From Zerene cesonia (Eukaryota; Arthropoda; Insecta; Lepidoptera; Pieridae), in contig NC_052118.1 of the NCBI RefSeq assembly GCF_012273895.1, positions 1,674,001 through 1,738,000 on the forward strand: 64,000 bases of DNA. The letters are read 5' to 3'. The translations under genes were made by a program, and so were the position numbers. Each line of letters starts with the position of its first letter. Position 1 is the stretch's first letter. Below, piece by piece: positions 46,046 to 57,944 of this stretch. Under the pieces are notes generated by a model. The model did no database searches and was not told where the DNA came from. It saw only the letters and a program-made list of their open reading frames with translations.

Positions 46046-47869
46046 AATTGCTTAATTACCTCCTTATGATGTCTGAAATCGACTAATACACGATACGAAG
46101 ATAATAATTGATATAAATTACTTATTAACACATTTTACCCGACTGAAACATACAGAAAAACACTTTTTACTAACGTTGTTTTCTAGTAAACTAAATTAAT
46201 GTAATACTTCTTGCTAAATAATCTGAAACACTTTTTGTCACAGTAATATATGTATAATATGACGTAAAATTCCAATTACAGCCTTTGCATATCATATAAA
46301 TTACATCAATTTTACAACAATTAAATCCTTTAAATGACTCTGATTACCCACTTAAATACGTTACATAATATTATGAAATCTACAAATGCTGAACCTTTGT
46401 TGAGTACATGCAATATTGCTATTAGCAATCAAATTACTCCACTTACTATTTTCGTAATGAAAGCCTTGTATTTTGTTGATTTATGCCCTCTAAATATTAT
46501 TGTAATTTGGTTAATTATTTTCTACTCTCTTGTTTTTGAATGAAACGTAATTCTGAGTTTTGAAATGGATGAGGATACCTCCTCATCTGTATTTCAGCTA
46601 CTTGATGTGAGATTGTTATAAAAAATCTAGGATGTTGTTAGAAAGTCACATATCTACTCCTTACTAAGTCAAGAATTGTTGTGTTAGGTTCATTAACACA
46701 TTTATTTAGTATTTTAATGACACGGATCCGATCATTTGTAGGTTTAGTTGGTTTAAACTATATATAATTCATATAACACCCTCTTTCATTGTAGATTTAA
46801 AAAGGTTTCTATTCCCCAAAAGTTGAACATTCTCTGCAGTAATTAAGCAGTCTCAAATTAAATATAAACGACATGTACAGTAAAAAACTTTAACCCTGAT
46901 TCAGCCCCGTCCATAACGAGACGCCTGAAAATTATTTAATTACTCCATTCGGATGCTTACTGAGTAGTTCTGAGTTTTCACGGGAGTGCTTTCGCATGTT
47001 ACCAGGTTTTAGTAAAATGGATGCCACACAGGGGTCGTAAATCTTAAAACGACGACAGTGTGTCCCTGGACAGAACCGCAAATGTGCTATTTTGGACTTT
47101 ATTAAGACGGAAGAGGGGATATTTATGCGTAAGTATATGATATGTAATGATGGAATTGATGCCGGTTGCTTATTGGGGATAATTAGGGTCTAAAGCTTGG
47201 GAAGCTCTTTAGAAATCGAAATTTTTAAATTTAATACCTTTATTTATTGATATCATTATAACACTTATATCGTTGTTGTGTTGGATATGGTATGCTATTA
47301 AAATTTAATGTTTTGTGTTTAATATATGCTTGCTTGCTGCTTTATACAAACGCCTCATACCTGAAAAAGACAGAATATTACTTAGCAACAAATTTATAAA
47401 AAATATAACTTCAAAAAAATAACAGCCATTTTGTTGTGTCAGCCATGTCAGCCATGTGACAGTAATTAAAAAAAGAACACTACATTCTGAGATCTTCTAT
47501 TGTATTTTAATAAACAGCATAACCTTATGTAATGTAGAGTTGACATTGCCATAAATAATACAAATTGATTATTCATCCTTCTTTTAATTGTGTTAGAATA
47601 TATAATACAAATTGTGATAGAATCATAAGCAAGAGTAAACAAAATGCCTACGGTCGAATATAACATCCGATACCCATAATTTTACAAAATAGCTCACAAT
47701 TCTACAACCAGAAAAGCAGAAAGCACGAGGCGGTGCAAAAGTTTTTATAGTAACGATACAAAATAAAACAATACATCATAAATACAACCACGGCGATTGA
47801 TCAAACAAATCTAAACAGAGTTACGGACCATAAAATTGGCGTATTTTAAATTTCACAGCCAAATATTAC
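46046..47869. other. AT-rich tract, nothing recognised
   Basis: A small hairpin GATGAGGA-tacc-TCCTCATC lies at 46568-46587. 'gtcagccat' is tandemly duplicated near 47440. No gene is supported. Confidence 0.4.
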
Positions 47870-48084
47870 GCTCGGCTTGTTCTGAATCTGCCGTTCGTTG
47901 GATGCGATATATCACTGTGTTTTGACAAACACTATTGTGTTACTGTCTGTAGATTTTGCCTCGTTTGCTTCGTTGGGGGTGGATTGAGAAATAAATATTC
48001 AATTCGTCGTTGTTTACAGTGTAACCGACATCCGTAACCTTGTTATGAAGTAAAGGAATAAGTGTCGTATCGTCTATAGATCTA

Positions 48085-48122
48085 CATTCAGTGTCGAGCG
48101 TTCGTGCGCTGCGGACGTGTCT
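48085..48122 (+). promoter_or_regulatory. Candidate core promoter (initiator-like TCAGT)
   Basis: TCAGT at 48088-48092 matches the arthropod initiator core, and CGGACGTG downstream resembles the DPE. The spacing from the A to GGACG is +24, four bases short of the canonical +28, so the match is imperfect. No TATA box is seen. The GC-richer leader that follows supports the idea weakly. Confidence 0.25.
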
Positions 48123-48197
48123 TGCTGGAACAAAGTTCGGTTTAGTGCCCTCAGGTGCTATTCTCGGTAGGGCGACAATTTATTTTCTATTCTACGA

Positions 48198-48458
48198 ATG
48201 GAACCGTGTGGTCATTGTCGCTACTACCTAGAATGTTATAGACGACTGGTTTTGAATACGGAAGATTGGTTTAATCTCAACACAAGCAACTACTATTCTT
48301 CAAGTAATTCTGGATGGAAATTGCAAATTTCGTTATGGTTAGCGATACTTTTATGTTATACATTAGTTAGGATACGTTTTGGATTTAATATTGATATGCC
48401 ATATGAAAAATATTATATAACTATGGTTAGGTTTGAGTTTATCATACTTAGGCTCTGA
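48198..48458 (+). CDS. Hypothetical 86-codon frame, possible first coding exon
   Basis: ATG at 48198 in context CGAATGG follows a GC-richer leader (48090-48197). The product starts MEPCGHCRYYLECYRRLVLNTEDWF, then an S/N/Y-rich part, then a hydrophobic run (residues about 46-58) and an AT-driven tail. Only the first 25-40 codons look coding-like. Possible splice donors (such as TTG|GTTTAA at 48264 or ATG|GTTAGC at 48335) would end the exon there. No domain is recognised; CxxC occurs once (CGHC). It may equally be chance. Confidence 0.2.
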   Translation: MEPCGHCRYYLECYRRLVLNTEDWFNLNTSNYYSSSNSGWKLQISLWLAILLCYTLVRIRFGFNIDMPYEKYYITMVRFEFIILRL

Positions 48459-49950
48459 CCAATCTGCAAATGAGAAGCTTTTATTCGTAAGAAAAGTTAT
48501 GTAAGGTGTAATTGTTTTACTAAAGTTATTTGTCAATAACAATGTTTTTATATAAAGGTAAATAAGTAATTTTAAATATTCTCAGGCATGCCTATATATG
48601 ATATGTCTGTATACTGAATTTTGTTTTGTGTATGCCTAGCAAAATTCAGTACACTTGATCACACGATCACACAGCTTTAAAATACCGAAATTACAAACAC
48701 TTCAGAGGACTTACAAACACTACATATATATAGGACATGTAAAAATATATATTACATACTGCATATGCTTTACATTTCAGTCCAAAAGCATTTTCACAAA
48801 CACACACTTAGCACATACTAAAAACAGTTTTAGTCCACGTTCTCGAACTATAAACCATTAGAAAACAGCAACCGAATGCAGGCACCAAAACGCAAACAAC
48901 TCTTTTACGAAACTTTTTGCGCTGAATGGGAGCGTACGTCTTTTCAACTTTCGAAAAAGGCTTTGACGGTGGTCCTTTGAAATCTAAACGGCAGACAAAG
49001 TTCGTCACTGCAATGGCGTGGAAAACAGATTACCATCTGTAATTAAAATGTGGCTGCAATCACGACACTATCCTGTGGAAGACATATGGCCGCTCCGGAC
49101 GATGCTAAAACTTATACGAATGTTCTACTGATTGTATATGCGTGACTTTTGCTAAAAGTATTCAGGATCTTTCTATTTAGGCAATTCCTATTTCACATCC
49201 AGGTGTGCATTTATTGTAAAATATTATATTAAATGGCGTTAGATGAGCCATATTTCACTGAAAGTAAAAAAACTATGTTAGTAACATAAAGGTATCCAAG
49301 AGCAAGAGACATAGAGGCAGGCAAATTAAAAGATGGGAAGACGACTTTTAAACAATAGCTTAGTCCTGTATGTACCCGCTTCGCAAGAGAAACATATATG
49401 TGGAATTCTTTAAAACAGGTCTTTGTCGATTGAGATGCTCTTTTTCTAACAAATATAGTTACAGATTTTTTTAATGAAAGTTACTTTAAATAGATTAAAT
49501 TTGTTTGTCACGAATTAATTGCAAAGAAAATACACCAAGAAGTGCTATTTCATGTTTCTCTCATTTTAGAATAATTCTTATATAAAAAAATTAAAGCGTA
49601 TATAATTCATTGTAGTATACTCGAATATTGAAATTAACCGTAAAATAGGGGCATAATTCACAGTGAAAGCCTCGCCAATCATAAGCATAACATCAAAGTG
49701 ACTTCTTTTAGCCCGTATGTATCATCGTATTTGACTGTATCAAGAGATGCCGGTGGCAACTTGGCATGAAAGGCCATGTTCCATCAAAGGTCCTACGTAA
49801 TGCTGCCGGCAAAAAGGGATCACTGAATGCTATGACCGAAATATTTTAAAACGGGAATTTCTGAGCATTCTTATTATACTAAATTAAAAAAGATAATTTT
49901 TATGTATTGAATTAAGTTAGTTGAGTTTTCGTGTTGTCTCGTATTCCTTA
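48459..49950. other. Unique tract, nothing recognised
   Basis: A 12-bp-stem hairpin lies at 48612-48651 (TACTGAATTTTG, loop 16, exact complement). 48880-49130 is slightly GC-richer. No exon is supported. Confidence 0.4.
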
Positions 49951-50163
49951 CTAGCTGCGTCCTACGGTTTCACCCGCGTAAGTCCGTATCCCGTAGGAAT
50001 ATCGGGATAAAAAGTTTTCTATATGTTATTCCACTTGTCCTGCTGTCAACGTACCAAATTTCATTGCAATCGGTTCAGTAGCTTTTGCGTGAAAGAGCAA
50101 CAAACATACACACATCCTTACAAACTTTCGCATTTATAATATTAGTTTATAATATTAGTAGGA
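49951..50163 (-). mobile_element. Helitron-like element, family A (full length)
   Basis: CTAG at 49951 (preceded by A) to 'agtagga|t' at 50163. 'acctaaagcaat'-type middle blocks are intact, including 'aaagctactgaaccgattgc'. The 5' end carries a duplicated 'tataatattag', making it about 12 bp longer than its relatives. Confidence 0.85.
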
Positions 50164-50588
50164 TAGTAGGATATTTGTTCATTATAGGTGATTAAAAATG
50201 TCAAAGATAAAAGTATAATTTGCTTAATATTATTTTAATACTGATAGCAATAGTAAAATACAAAACTAGTTACTTAAAATAAATTACATAGCAAACGTTG
50301 AGTTATACTGAAGCAGTTTTATGTTATTGGTTTGATTATAAATCGATAATTGAAACATATAAAACTAGTCTCAAATAAATGAGCTTTTTGAAATTCCCTT
50401 TTCATTGACAACGCGATTTTTATTTTCTTTAACAACGTTACGACTAATTTGGAAAGAGAAGACCTTCAATTTGTAGCTTGTGAATATGAGATTATTAAGG
50501 TCATGTTCACATCACGTTAAAATTAAATCATAGGTGTATTACATTGGGTTGGGACGACAAACCAACAATACATTTAACTGCGTTTGTA
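50164..50588. other. AT-rich tract, nothing recognised
   Basis: No supported feature. Confidence 0.35.
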
Positions 50589-50645
50589 GTGTACTGACTG
50601 ACTGTACTGTACTGTACTGTGTGTACTGACTGTAGTGTACTGTGA
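50589..50645. repeat. Imperfect tandem of TGTAC / TGACTG
   Basis: A run of 'gtactgactgactgtact', 'gtactgtactgtgtg' and 'actgactgtagtgtactg' built from 4-5 bp units. A simple-sequence tract. Confidence 0.7.
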
Positions 50646-50712
50646 CTTTTATAGTCTACTTAAATTAAAACTATCTAATAGTTTAGGCCGAAAACATTAT
50701 TTTGCATTCTAT

Positions 50713-50852
50713 GATTTTATACAAAATACTACTTGGTAAATATCTACTATTTACAGAGTATTAGTGAGATAATCAGATATTATTTTACTTTTCACGATTT
50801 ACTACAAAACACAAGTAAGTAGGTGTCTACTACCCACAGGGGTATTAGTGAG
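50713..50852 (+). repeat. Diverged tandem duplication, period about 83 bp
   Basis: 50713-50769 and 50796-50852 align over 57 bp: 'gattttatacaaaata' with 'gatttactacaaaaca', 'tctactatttacagagtattagtgag' with 'tctactacccacaggggtattagtgag'. Origin unknown. Confidence 0.55.
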
Positions 50853-51061
50853 TTGTAGTGTATATAACTACTACTACACTTACCGAGTATTAAATGCTCG
50901 ATGTCTGTACCAAATTATACTGCGCCGTTACCACACTTCTCTTTACTGGGTAATGTATAAACAATAAATCATTTATATTTATAAATTGTGATTTATTTTT
51001 CTATTTTATTACCAATTAACATATATGTTTTTTCGTTATTTTATGCAAATGATACAACCCT

Positions 51062-51262
51062 TCCTACTAACATTATAAATGCGAAAGTTTGTAAGGATGT
51101 GTGTGTATGTTTGTTGCTCTTTCACGCAAAAACTACGGAACCGATTGCTATGAGATTTAGTAAGTAAATAGCTGAAGAATTGAAATAACATATAGGCAAT
51201 TTTTTATCCCGATATTTCTACGGGATACGAACTTACGTGGGTGAAACCGAGGGCGCAGCTAG
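51062..51262 (+). mobile_element. Helitron-like element, family A (full length)
   Basis: TCCTACTAACATTATAAATG ... 'gaaaccgagggcgCAGCTAG|T'. The 5' flank is T, unlike the usual A, and the hairpin stem is damaged (ccga for ccgc). An older copy. Confidence 0.8.
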
Positions 51263-51340
51263 TTTCTTTATAATTATAATAAAACCTATTATGAAATTAG
51301 CGGTGTTTTAGTTAATTCTGATATTATCGTATTTGATCTG

Positions 51341-51512
51341 TAGGGGAGCCTGGTGGCCCGTATCCTTTTCCTCACCCTTCTCATTTCATTTATTTTCTAC
51401 TGTCATTAACCCTTTTCATATCCCTTAGCCCTTGAAAGCGGGCAACGCATTTGCAGTTCATAGGCGGTGGTGATCACTTACCAACAGGCGAATCACTAGC
51501 TCGGGTCAGGCT
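51341..51512 (+). mobile_element. Retroposon 3' end, family R
   Basis: 'gagcctggtggcccgtatcc', 'ccttttcctcacccttctc', 'cttgaaagcgggcaacgc', 'aggcggtggtgatcacttacc' and 'caggcgaatcactagctcgg', then an A-rich 'ttttaaaaaataaaaataaat' tail. Confidence 0.7.
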
Positions 51513-53013
51513 TTTAAAAAATAAAAATAAATACATGATTTTTGACAAAACTGCTACTATCTTTCAAAAAAAAATTTTAATTTTTGGATTAAAATTAATA
51601 GTTTACAATAGAACATTTATCTAAGATTTGAGGAACCATCAGCGTGCAACTTTGACTCCAACTTGTCCCACTTTTTATCTACGTGGGTAGTGTTTGTTTA
51701 TCACATTAACCACTTTATGTTTAATTGAAGCTTCTTCGTAATTATTTGATAACCAGATATACGTGGAATCGAATCATTGTTCATTGAAAATTCAACGATA
51801 TCCCACACGAGTTGGGATTAAATGAAAATTAAATAAACTCTGTATTAACTCAGCTTAATTGACAGTAATCTTTTAAATTTGAATTTTGGTAAATTAATAG
51901 TGATATTTTCACGAGAATTTAACTTGGTAAAATAATGTGATATTCAATTATATTTTGATAATATTGAAAAAAAGTTTGTGTTGTTTTTTATTTTATAAAG
52001 TTGATTATCTCTTGACGAAGTCATTGATATTACGTGGAAAATTGAGAGGGATTCAACTATTCTAAACGGTGAATTAAAGAAGTGAGAACGAAGATTTTTA
52101 ATAATACAAGCTTTATTAATTCTTTTACTTTTTTAAGTTCAAAATTGCTAGATGTTGAAAAATGAAAATGTGTAATATTTGACTACAAGCGATTTAAATT
52201 TTAACAGTTAGTAATTTATATATTATTTAATTGATTAGAGAGCTAGTAGTACGCTCATTTCTAGGCACAAAGCAAACAATATTTTCAACTATTTTCCTGT
52301 GAAAATATTGGAATGTATAGAATATTAAAAGCTGTTACAATAACTTTCCTTTCTGTGCAAACTACCTTAATATTAATTATAAAATGTACCAATTCTAAAA
52401 CAACCTGTCTTTGATTATTTTCGTCGTTCAACCACTTAGAGTTAATTTTAGTTCGCAGGCCAGCTAAGTTAATAATGGACGCGAGGGTAGAATTTTTGAT
52501 GCCGATTCTCCCAACTAACATCATTGTGACAATCGAGCTTATTTTACAATGAGAAATTTCCTAAAGTACATATAAAATAAAAATGATTTTGGATAATTTT
52601 GGTATATTGTTAGCTCATATATTATTATAGTAGCTTATCTGAGATATATGTATAAATTAATTTAATTTTAATGTTCATAGTGTTTATATGTTAATATTTA
52701 AAAAGCATGAGATGTGAAATATATGCACATTAGAATATGTGAATGTTTATGAACTTTCAGAATTTTTAGGTTCACGATCACGAAACTGTTTCCAAAAGCA
52801 GTTTAATATTATCCATACATTAAAATTTGTGTACAAGGCGGGATCATTTTTGAATTTTTTAAATACTTCTCATTCATTTATGCTATATAAAGCTTTGTTA
52901 AGCAAATTCTTTCTTCTTTTTCTACCATATATTTATATTGCAAAGTTAACATATCCCACGGTTATAACTTAAACTTATTCCAAAACCACGAAGTCTTATC
53001 ACTATACCAAGTT
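51513..53013. other. AT-rich tract, nothing recognised
   Basis: No gene or repeat supported. Short frames (52285-52524, 52739-52972) lack motifs. Confidence 0.45.
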
Positions 53014-53361
53014 CTATAAGCATTTTAATAATCCTACAACGTTCAACCAAAAAATGGTGCAGTAGAAACGTTCAAAAGAAACAAACTCCAATAAAGTTTG
53101 AAATGTGTCCAAAAAACGAGTAACACACGGTGCCAAAGGAAAATAGAATAGTTGGACGGTCCACAGGATGCAATAACAATCATGGCAGCAGATAGAATAG
53201 GCTTCACTGTCGATTGGCAGAATACAACCTTCGACACCACTCATACATAATGCAAAATTCCTTGAAACAAACCTCGCCCTTACGCCTAGCACGCTACGTC
53301 GAAAATCGCTCGCACTAATCCCGAAGGCGTCATCAAAGCCTTTGTAAAGTATCGGTGACAC
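53014..53361 (-). other. 115-codon open frame in a less AT-rich island
   Basis: Minus-strand frame beginning MSPILYKGFDDAFGISASDF and rich in C, F and V, with a second overlapping 65-codon frame. The base composition is more balanced than the flanks, which is why I list it. I do not recognise a domain, and the plus strand has several stops. It could be an old exon or a decayed transposon gene. Confidence 0.2.
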
Positions 53362-54011
53362 TTTAAGTTTCAGGACAACGGATAGTCTGATACTGATTGA
53401 ATGGGTGTTTTTTATTCGTCTGCGTTGAGCATTGTGTTTATTTTAATCATACTTTTTAATAAATACTGTTTGTATTGAGATGGGATTATAGTTGTAATGA
53501 AATTCTATAGCAGGCTGAAATTTTTATACCCAGTAATAAACTGGGTATATCTAAGCATTTAGCGTATTTAAATAGAATACATTTAGCAGCTAAAGCTTAT
53601 TATTATATGTCTTTGTAAGATGACCATTATTCTTCATGTTTTCTTATTTCGTACAAAATTTGTCCTCAATCGAAAATTGTATTTACTAATTAGGGAAAAC
53701 ACGTTCTAGCGGAAAACGGGTATTAACTGCAACATTATATACATAAGAACCCAGCTAGACAATTTATTTTGTCCCATAATAGACGAGTACCGTTATTTTT
53801 CTCATTCCATTTTCAACCTCTCAAAGGTGCTTGAACTAAAGCAAGAACAAAAATACTAAAATAATACAACTTAATACTCTTTGTATAATATTTTTATAAT
53901 ATACACTCATACGCTAAGTAAAAGCTTAATATTTCTATTAGACGACACGACTAACCACTTAAGAAATTCTCTTTTAAAACAGAACAAAGGAGTTTTCACG
54001 TTGTTCTAGGT
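53362..54011. other. AT-rich tract with a small hairpin
   Basis: TATACCCAGT-aataa-ACTGGGTATA at 53525-53549 is a perfect 10-bp stem. Otherwise nothing. Confidence 0.45.
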
Positions 54012-54060
54012 CAGTGATTCTCAAACTTTAGCGCAGCACCTCCAGACCTTCCTAAGCCTC
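54012..54060 (+). mobile_element. hAT-like terminal inverted repeat fragment
   Basis: CAGTGATTCTCAAACTTTAG closely resembles the CAGTGGTTCTCAAACTT terminus typical of many hAT transposons and MITEs. No matching opposite end is seen downstream, so it is a one-ended remnant. Confidence 0.4.
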
Positions 54061-55244
54061 GGAAGAACGAGCTATGTAAAAGCAGTTGGATTAGAATGCT
54101 AATGTAAGGAAAATTGTTTTTTATTTGTTACTAAGACTCCATCGTCTTAGTAAAAAAATCCGAAGCGATGTTTTTACAAGAACATTTCATGTTATAAGTA
54201 TTTCAATACTCACATTAAATCAAACATACACAGAACAATAATACTTGCGTATATTATTTTATGCGTGTATCTAATAAAATATCATACATCTATCAACAAT
54301 AAATGGAATATTTGTAGGGGAATAAAAATGTTCGTATTTGTTGTTCTAATTTGAAAATTTTGTAGCGGATTTGTAAAAATATCATAATATGTACTAGCTG
54401 CATGCTGCATGTACCCAAAAATCTTTACTTAGGGTTTTAAAAAATACATCAGACCTAACGAAAATACACAAACAAATATCATCAAACAAATCCCAGCTTC
54501 GGAAGTGTTTGGCTACAACACTGATACAAGAATTTCACACAATTTTGAAAGTACGATAGTTGATCTAAAATAATAAAGCCACATGGCTCACAAAGCCAGG
54601 AGGTCTTTAAAAAGACTGAGTAACACTGTACCAGATGTTTCATTGCTCTGTTCCAGTAGTGTGTATGTATCCATCAAGAAATGCAATAAAAGAAGACTGC
54701 ACGTCACTGCCACTTAGCTCGTCGAACAATTTGTTGCGAGTTTTCTTTCACTTTAGCTGACCCGTAGTATTGAAGTGGGGAAGCATTTTAAATGTATCGC
54801 ATTAACTTTTCTTTTGTCGTGTACCTACTTAGATACAAAACAAAAGGTAGGAGTGGTTTGTTATGCATTGAACGATTTCTTTAGACGCATTGTTTTGTTA
54901 TTTTTTTGATTGAATATTATTATTTTTGTAGTGTTGGTAATATAATGGACAACTTTTTCATTATTTTAAATATTTACACTGTATCGTAGCTGATATTGCC
55001 ATTCGTAATATATATTTGTGTAACCATTGTAAACCTATAACAGACCAAAATATAATATACAATACAAAATATACCTTTAACATTATGCATATAAACATAT
55101 ATTCGTCGATGATGATAATTTGATACATATTCTTTGATTAAACTTTAATGTTAGTTCAGTTTAAAAATATGAACTTATTATCTTTTAAATTACCATTCGC
55201 TCGTGACTATGGAAAAATTGATAATTATTGTTTTAACAAAAATC
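54061..55244. other. AT-rich tract, nothing recognised
   Basis: No supported feature. Confidence 0.4.
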
Positions 55245-55428
55245 TAAATCGCCTTCAAATTGTCAGAACTATACCGAACTTACAGTCCTTTAAATAGAAA
55301 ATTTCAAGATCTTAAGTATAAAAAGAATCATCAAAATCGGTCCACCCAGTAAAAATTATGTGGTAACAAACACAAAAAAATACATTTGAGTTGAGTATCG
55401 CCTTTTTGAACTCGGTTAAAAATAACCA
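55245..55428 (+). repeat. Interspersed repeat, family Z
   Basis: 'ccttcaaattgtcagaacta', 'aaatttcaagatcttaag', 'atcaaaatcggtccacccag', 'tggtaacaaacacaaaaaa' and 'cctttttgaactcggttaaaa'. The best-preserved of the three copies. Confidence 0.6.
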
Positions 55429-55815
55429 AGTACTGACAAATGGAAACTGAACTTAGTAGCTAATGGAATACATTAGGGCTTGTTAAAGTTGAATTGGACG
55501 TACTAATAATATTATGCAATGTAGCTTGCCGTGTGACAGGCACACGAGGGGCATCTATAATTCTGATTAGTTTGTGCTGTGTCATACTATAGTATGCAAG
55601 TGTTCAATTAGTATCTTCTTAAAATAGGTATAAAATTCATCGTCAAATGTGTTAGAAATAGCTATAAATATTATTTTACGTTTAAAAGTTTAAGGAATGT
55701 ATATCAAATAAGACCAATTTATCAAAAGCTTTGCATAAATTCTTATAAAAATTATTCTTTTCAACATTGTTCTAATACCTAATTTTTAATTCAAAATGGA
55801 CATATCATTTGGAAT
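55429..55815. other. AT-rich tract, nothing recognised
   Basis: No supported feature. Confidence 0.35.
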
Positions 55816-56144
55816 TTTTTTTTTTTTTTATGTCATAGCGGGCAGCTGAGCTGGTGGTTCACCTGATGGTAAGCGATCACCACCGCCCATAAAAATTCGC
55901 AAAGGCAGTACCTCCGTGAATGCGCTGCCCGCTTTTATGGGGTAAGGGAAAGGAAAGGATTAACGACTGGAAAGAAGGAATGGACTAGGACGGGTGAGGA
56001 AAAGGAAACGGGCCTCCGGCTCCCCCACTCACCGTACGAAACACAGTGGCATGCCACTATTTCACGCCGGTTTTCTGTGGGGGTGTGGTACTTCCCCGGT
56101 GCGAGCTGGCCCAATTCGTGCCGAAGCGTGCCCGACTCCCACAA
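55816..56144 (-). mobile_element. Retroposon, family R, best copy, with poly(A)
   Basis: On the minus strand it runs from 'gtgggagtcgggcacgcttc' through 'gcaccggggaagtaccac', 'aaccggcgtgaaatagtgg' and 'gagccggaggcccgtttcc' to 'gggcggtggtgatcgcttacc', 'caggtgaaccaccagctc' and 'ctatgacataaa', followed by a poly(A) (T run on plus at about 55815-55830). It is a non-LTR 3' end or SINE. Short frames on both strands inside it are not genes. A LINE tail abuts its 5' side at 56147. Confidence 0.75.
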
Positions 56145-56146
56145 TA

Positions 56147-56215
56147 AATATCAATCAATCAATCAATCAAAAACTCTTTATTGTGCACCTTTACAAGAAG
56201 AGTAAAAAAACAGGA
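56147..56215 (-). mobile_element. LINE 3' tail with (ATTG)n
   Basis: Plus strand 'atcaatcaatcaatcaatcaaa' followed by 'actctttattgtgcacctt', the reverse of 'aaggtgcacaataaagagt' plus ATTG repeats. It directly abuts the family R copy. Confidence 0.6.
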
Positions 56216-57539
56216 TATAAACAAAATATTTTGGAATCATAGTGTCAATAAAAACAAAAAAGACACGTTAGCCGTGCTAGGCTACATTTTTTCACTTGGA
56301 TTAACCCGAGTGAAGTCTGGACAGGAAGAATGACGAATAGTTCTATCTAAAGACAGTAAATATTAATACAGAACTAATAAAATATCTCCATTATTGCATC
56401 AATCAATACAGTTTAAAAATATCTAACTATTTCATAACTAACGTATATAAATAACAGACGTGATTTATTAACTGAATGGAACAACGGTAGAATAGACTCG
56501 CAAAAAAGCAGCCAACTTTAATAATATTATAATTGGTGAACCATTATAAAGACGAAACTTGGACAAGGAAGGAAGAAACTTCTTGGAACATTCCGTTATT
56601 GAATCAGGTCAGAAGAGCATAATATTGTTATTGTTTGAATGTTCGACTAAACTCCACTGCACCAAACTATCTATCTCTGACTACGTGATTAGTAACTGTT
56701 TGAAACTACATAGGTTTAAATACCTCAGTTTAAGATCTACAGGTATACTGTACATACATATTCATATAGCAGTTATATTTATAACTAACTATACTTATTA
56801 AGTTTTTAAAATCAATTTATTCAGCTATTTCTCTCATAAAAAATAACTATTATATTACATTTCAATTTAAATTTATTGTCAACGTAATAATAACAAAATG
56901 GAATTTCTATAGTAGATATAACGAATGAAATGTAAAGCCTTAAAAGAGACACGAATGAAGCCATCGAACTATCTGGAAACAGGATGAGTCTCGCGAAATT
57001 TGATCACATTCACACAAAAGTTTAAAACAAGTAGCGATACGGTCTTTGCCTGAATTTCGATACGAACTTTATAAGTTTAATAAGGATTTTCTCGGTTTTG
57101 AGACAAAGTTCAGGGTTGTCACGGGATTGAAATATACTTAATTTAAAGTACGAATTATAAATAATTGATGACGCTTTACCCCGGTGAATAATTTTATGCA
57201 ACAGTGAGTGTGTGTTTAATAACAACAAATGTTTCTCTGGTGATAGTCGAAAATGTTTCATTACTTGAACTCAATTAATAGAGGCTGTAATATTCAGTAG
57301 AGTTATATTCAATATGATAAAAGCTTTTTTTATCTCTGTTTTTCCTGAAACTGGATGATAAACAATTTGTATATTAAATCATTTTTTAATTAAGTATAAA
57401 ATTTGGCAATAATTAAAAAGATTAAATTACGTATGACGTTACTAAATGCTTTTACAGAGCCTTTTCGATATCGTAAGCTATACATTTATAATAATTTTGA
57501 TAAAAAAAAAACGTGTTTAAAGTTTATGATTTTCTTATG
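56216..57539. other. AT-rich tract, nothing recognised
   Basis: No supported gene. The 79-80-codon frames here lack motifs. Confidence 0.4.
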
Positions 57540-57690
57540 TTTGATTTTACGCGAGTGTTATACATTTGGAAATTAAAGACTGCGAGAATTAAAGAGCGTG
57601 TTCACACTCGCTATAAAGTGTTCGAAATAATAATATAATTAATAAATCGCGTTTAAACTCAGTTAAAAAGTTCTTTAATTTCTAAATGTC
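57540..57690. repeat. Unclassified repeat, family Y, with 18-bp inverted repeat
   Basis: ACATTTGGAAATTAAAGA (57562-57579) pairs with 57672-57689 with one mismatch. The left flank 'gattttacgcgagtgttata' is the reverse complement of the right end of the copy at 4295-4411. The middle shares 'aagtgttcgaaa' and 'aataaatcgcgtttaaa' with it. Possibly a DNA-transposon terminus. Confidence 0.5.
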
Positions 57691-57944
57691 AAAAGTTTGT
57701 TAGACTGTAATAGCTATTCACGGGTCCTCAAAATTACAAAGAGGTGGATAAACATGGGCTTCTGAAACAACGCTGTGATAAAATGTTCATTTGTATTAAT
57801 TTCATATTGTCTTCATCGAAACTTTTTACTGAACATTGTAATATTTAAGTTATTTACTTCATGGTTAAAGTATAAAATCGATCCATTTAACAGATCAGAT
57901 ATCATCAGGTCATTCTTAAATTCAAAAGGTTCGTCTCAGATACC
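57691..57944. other. AT-rich tract, nothing recognised
   Basis: No supported feature. Confidence 0.35.
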
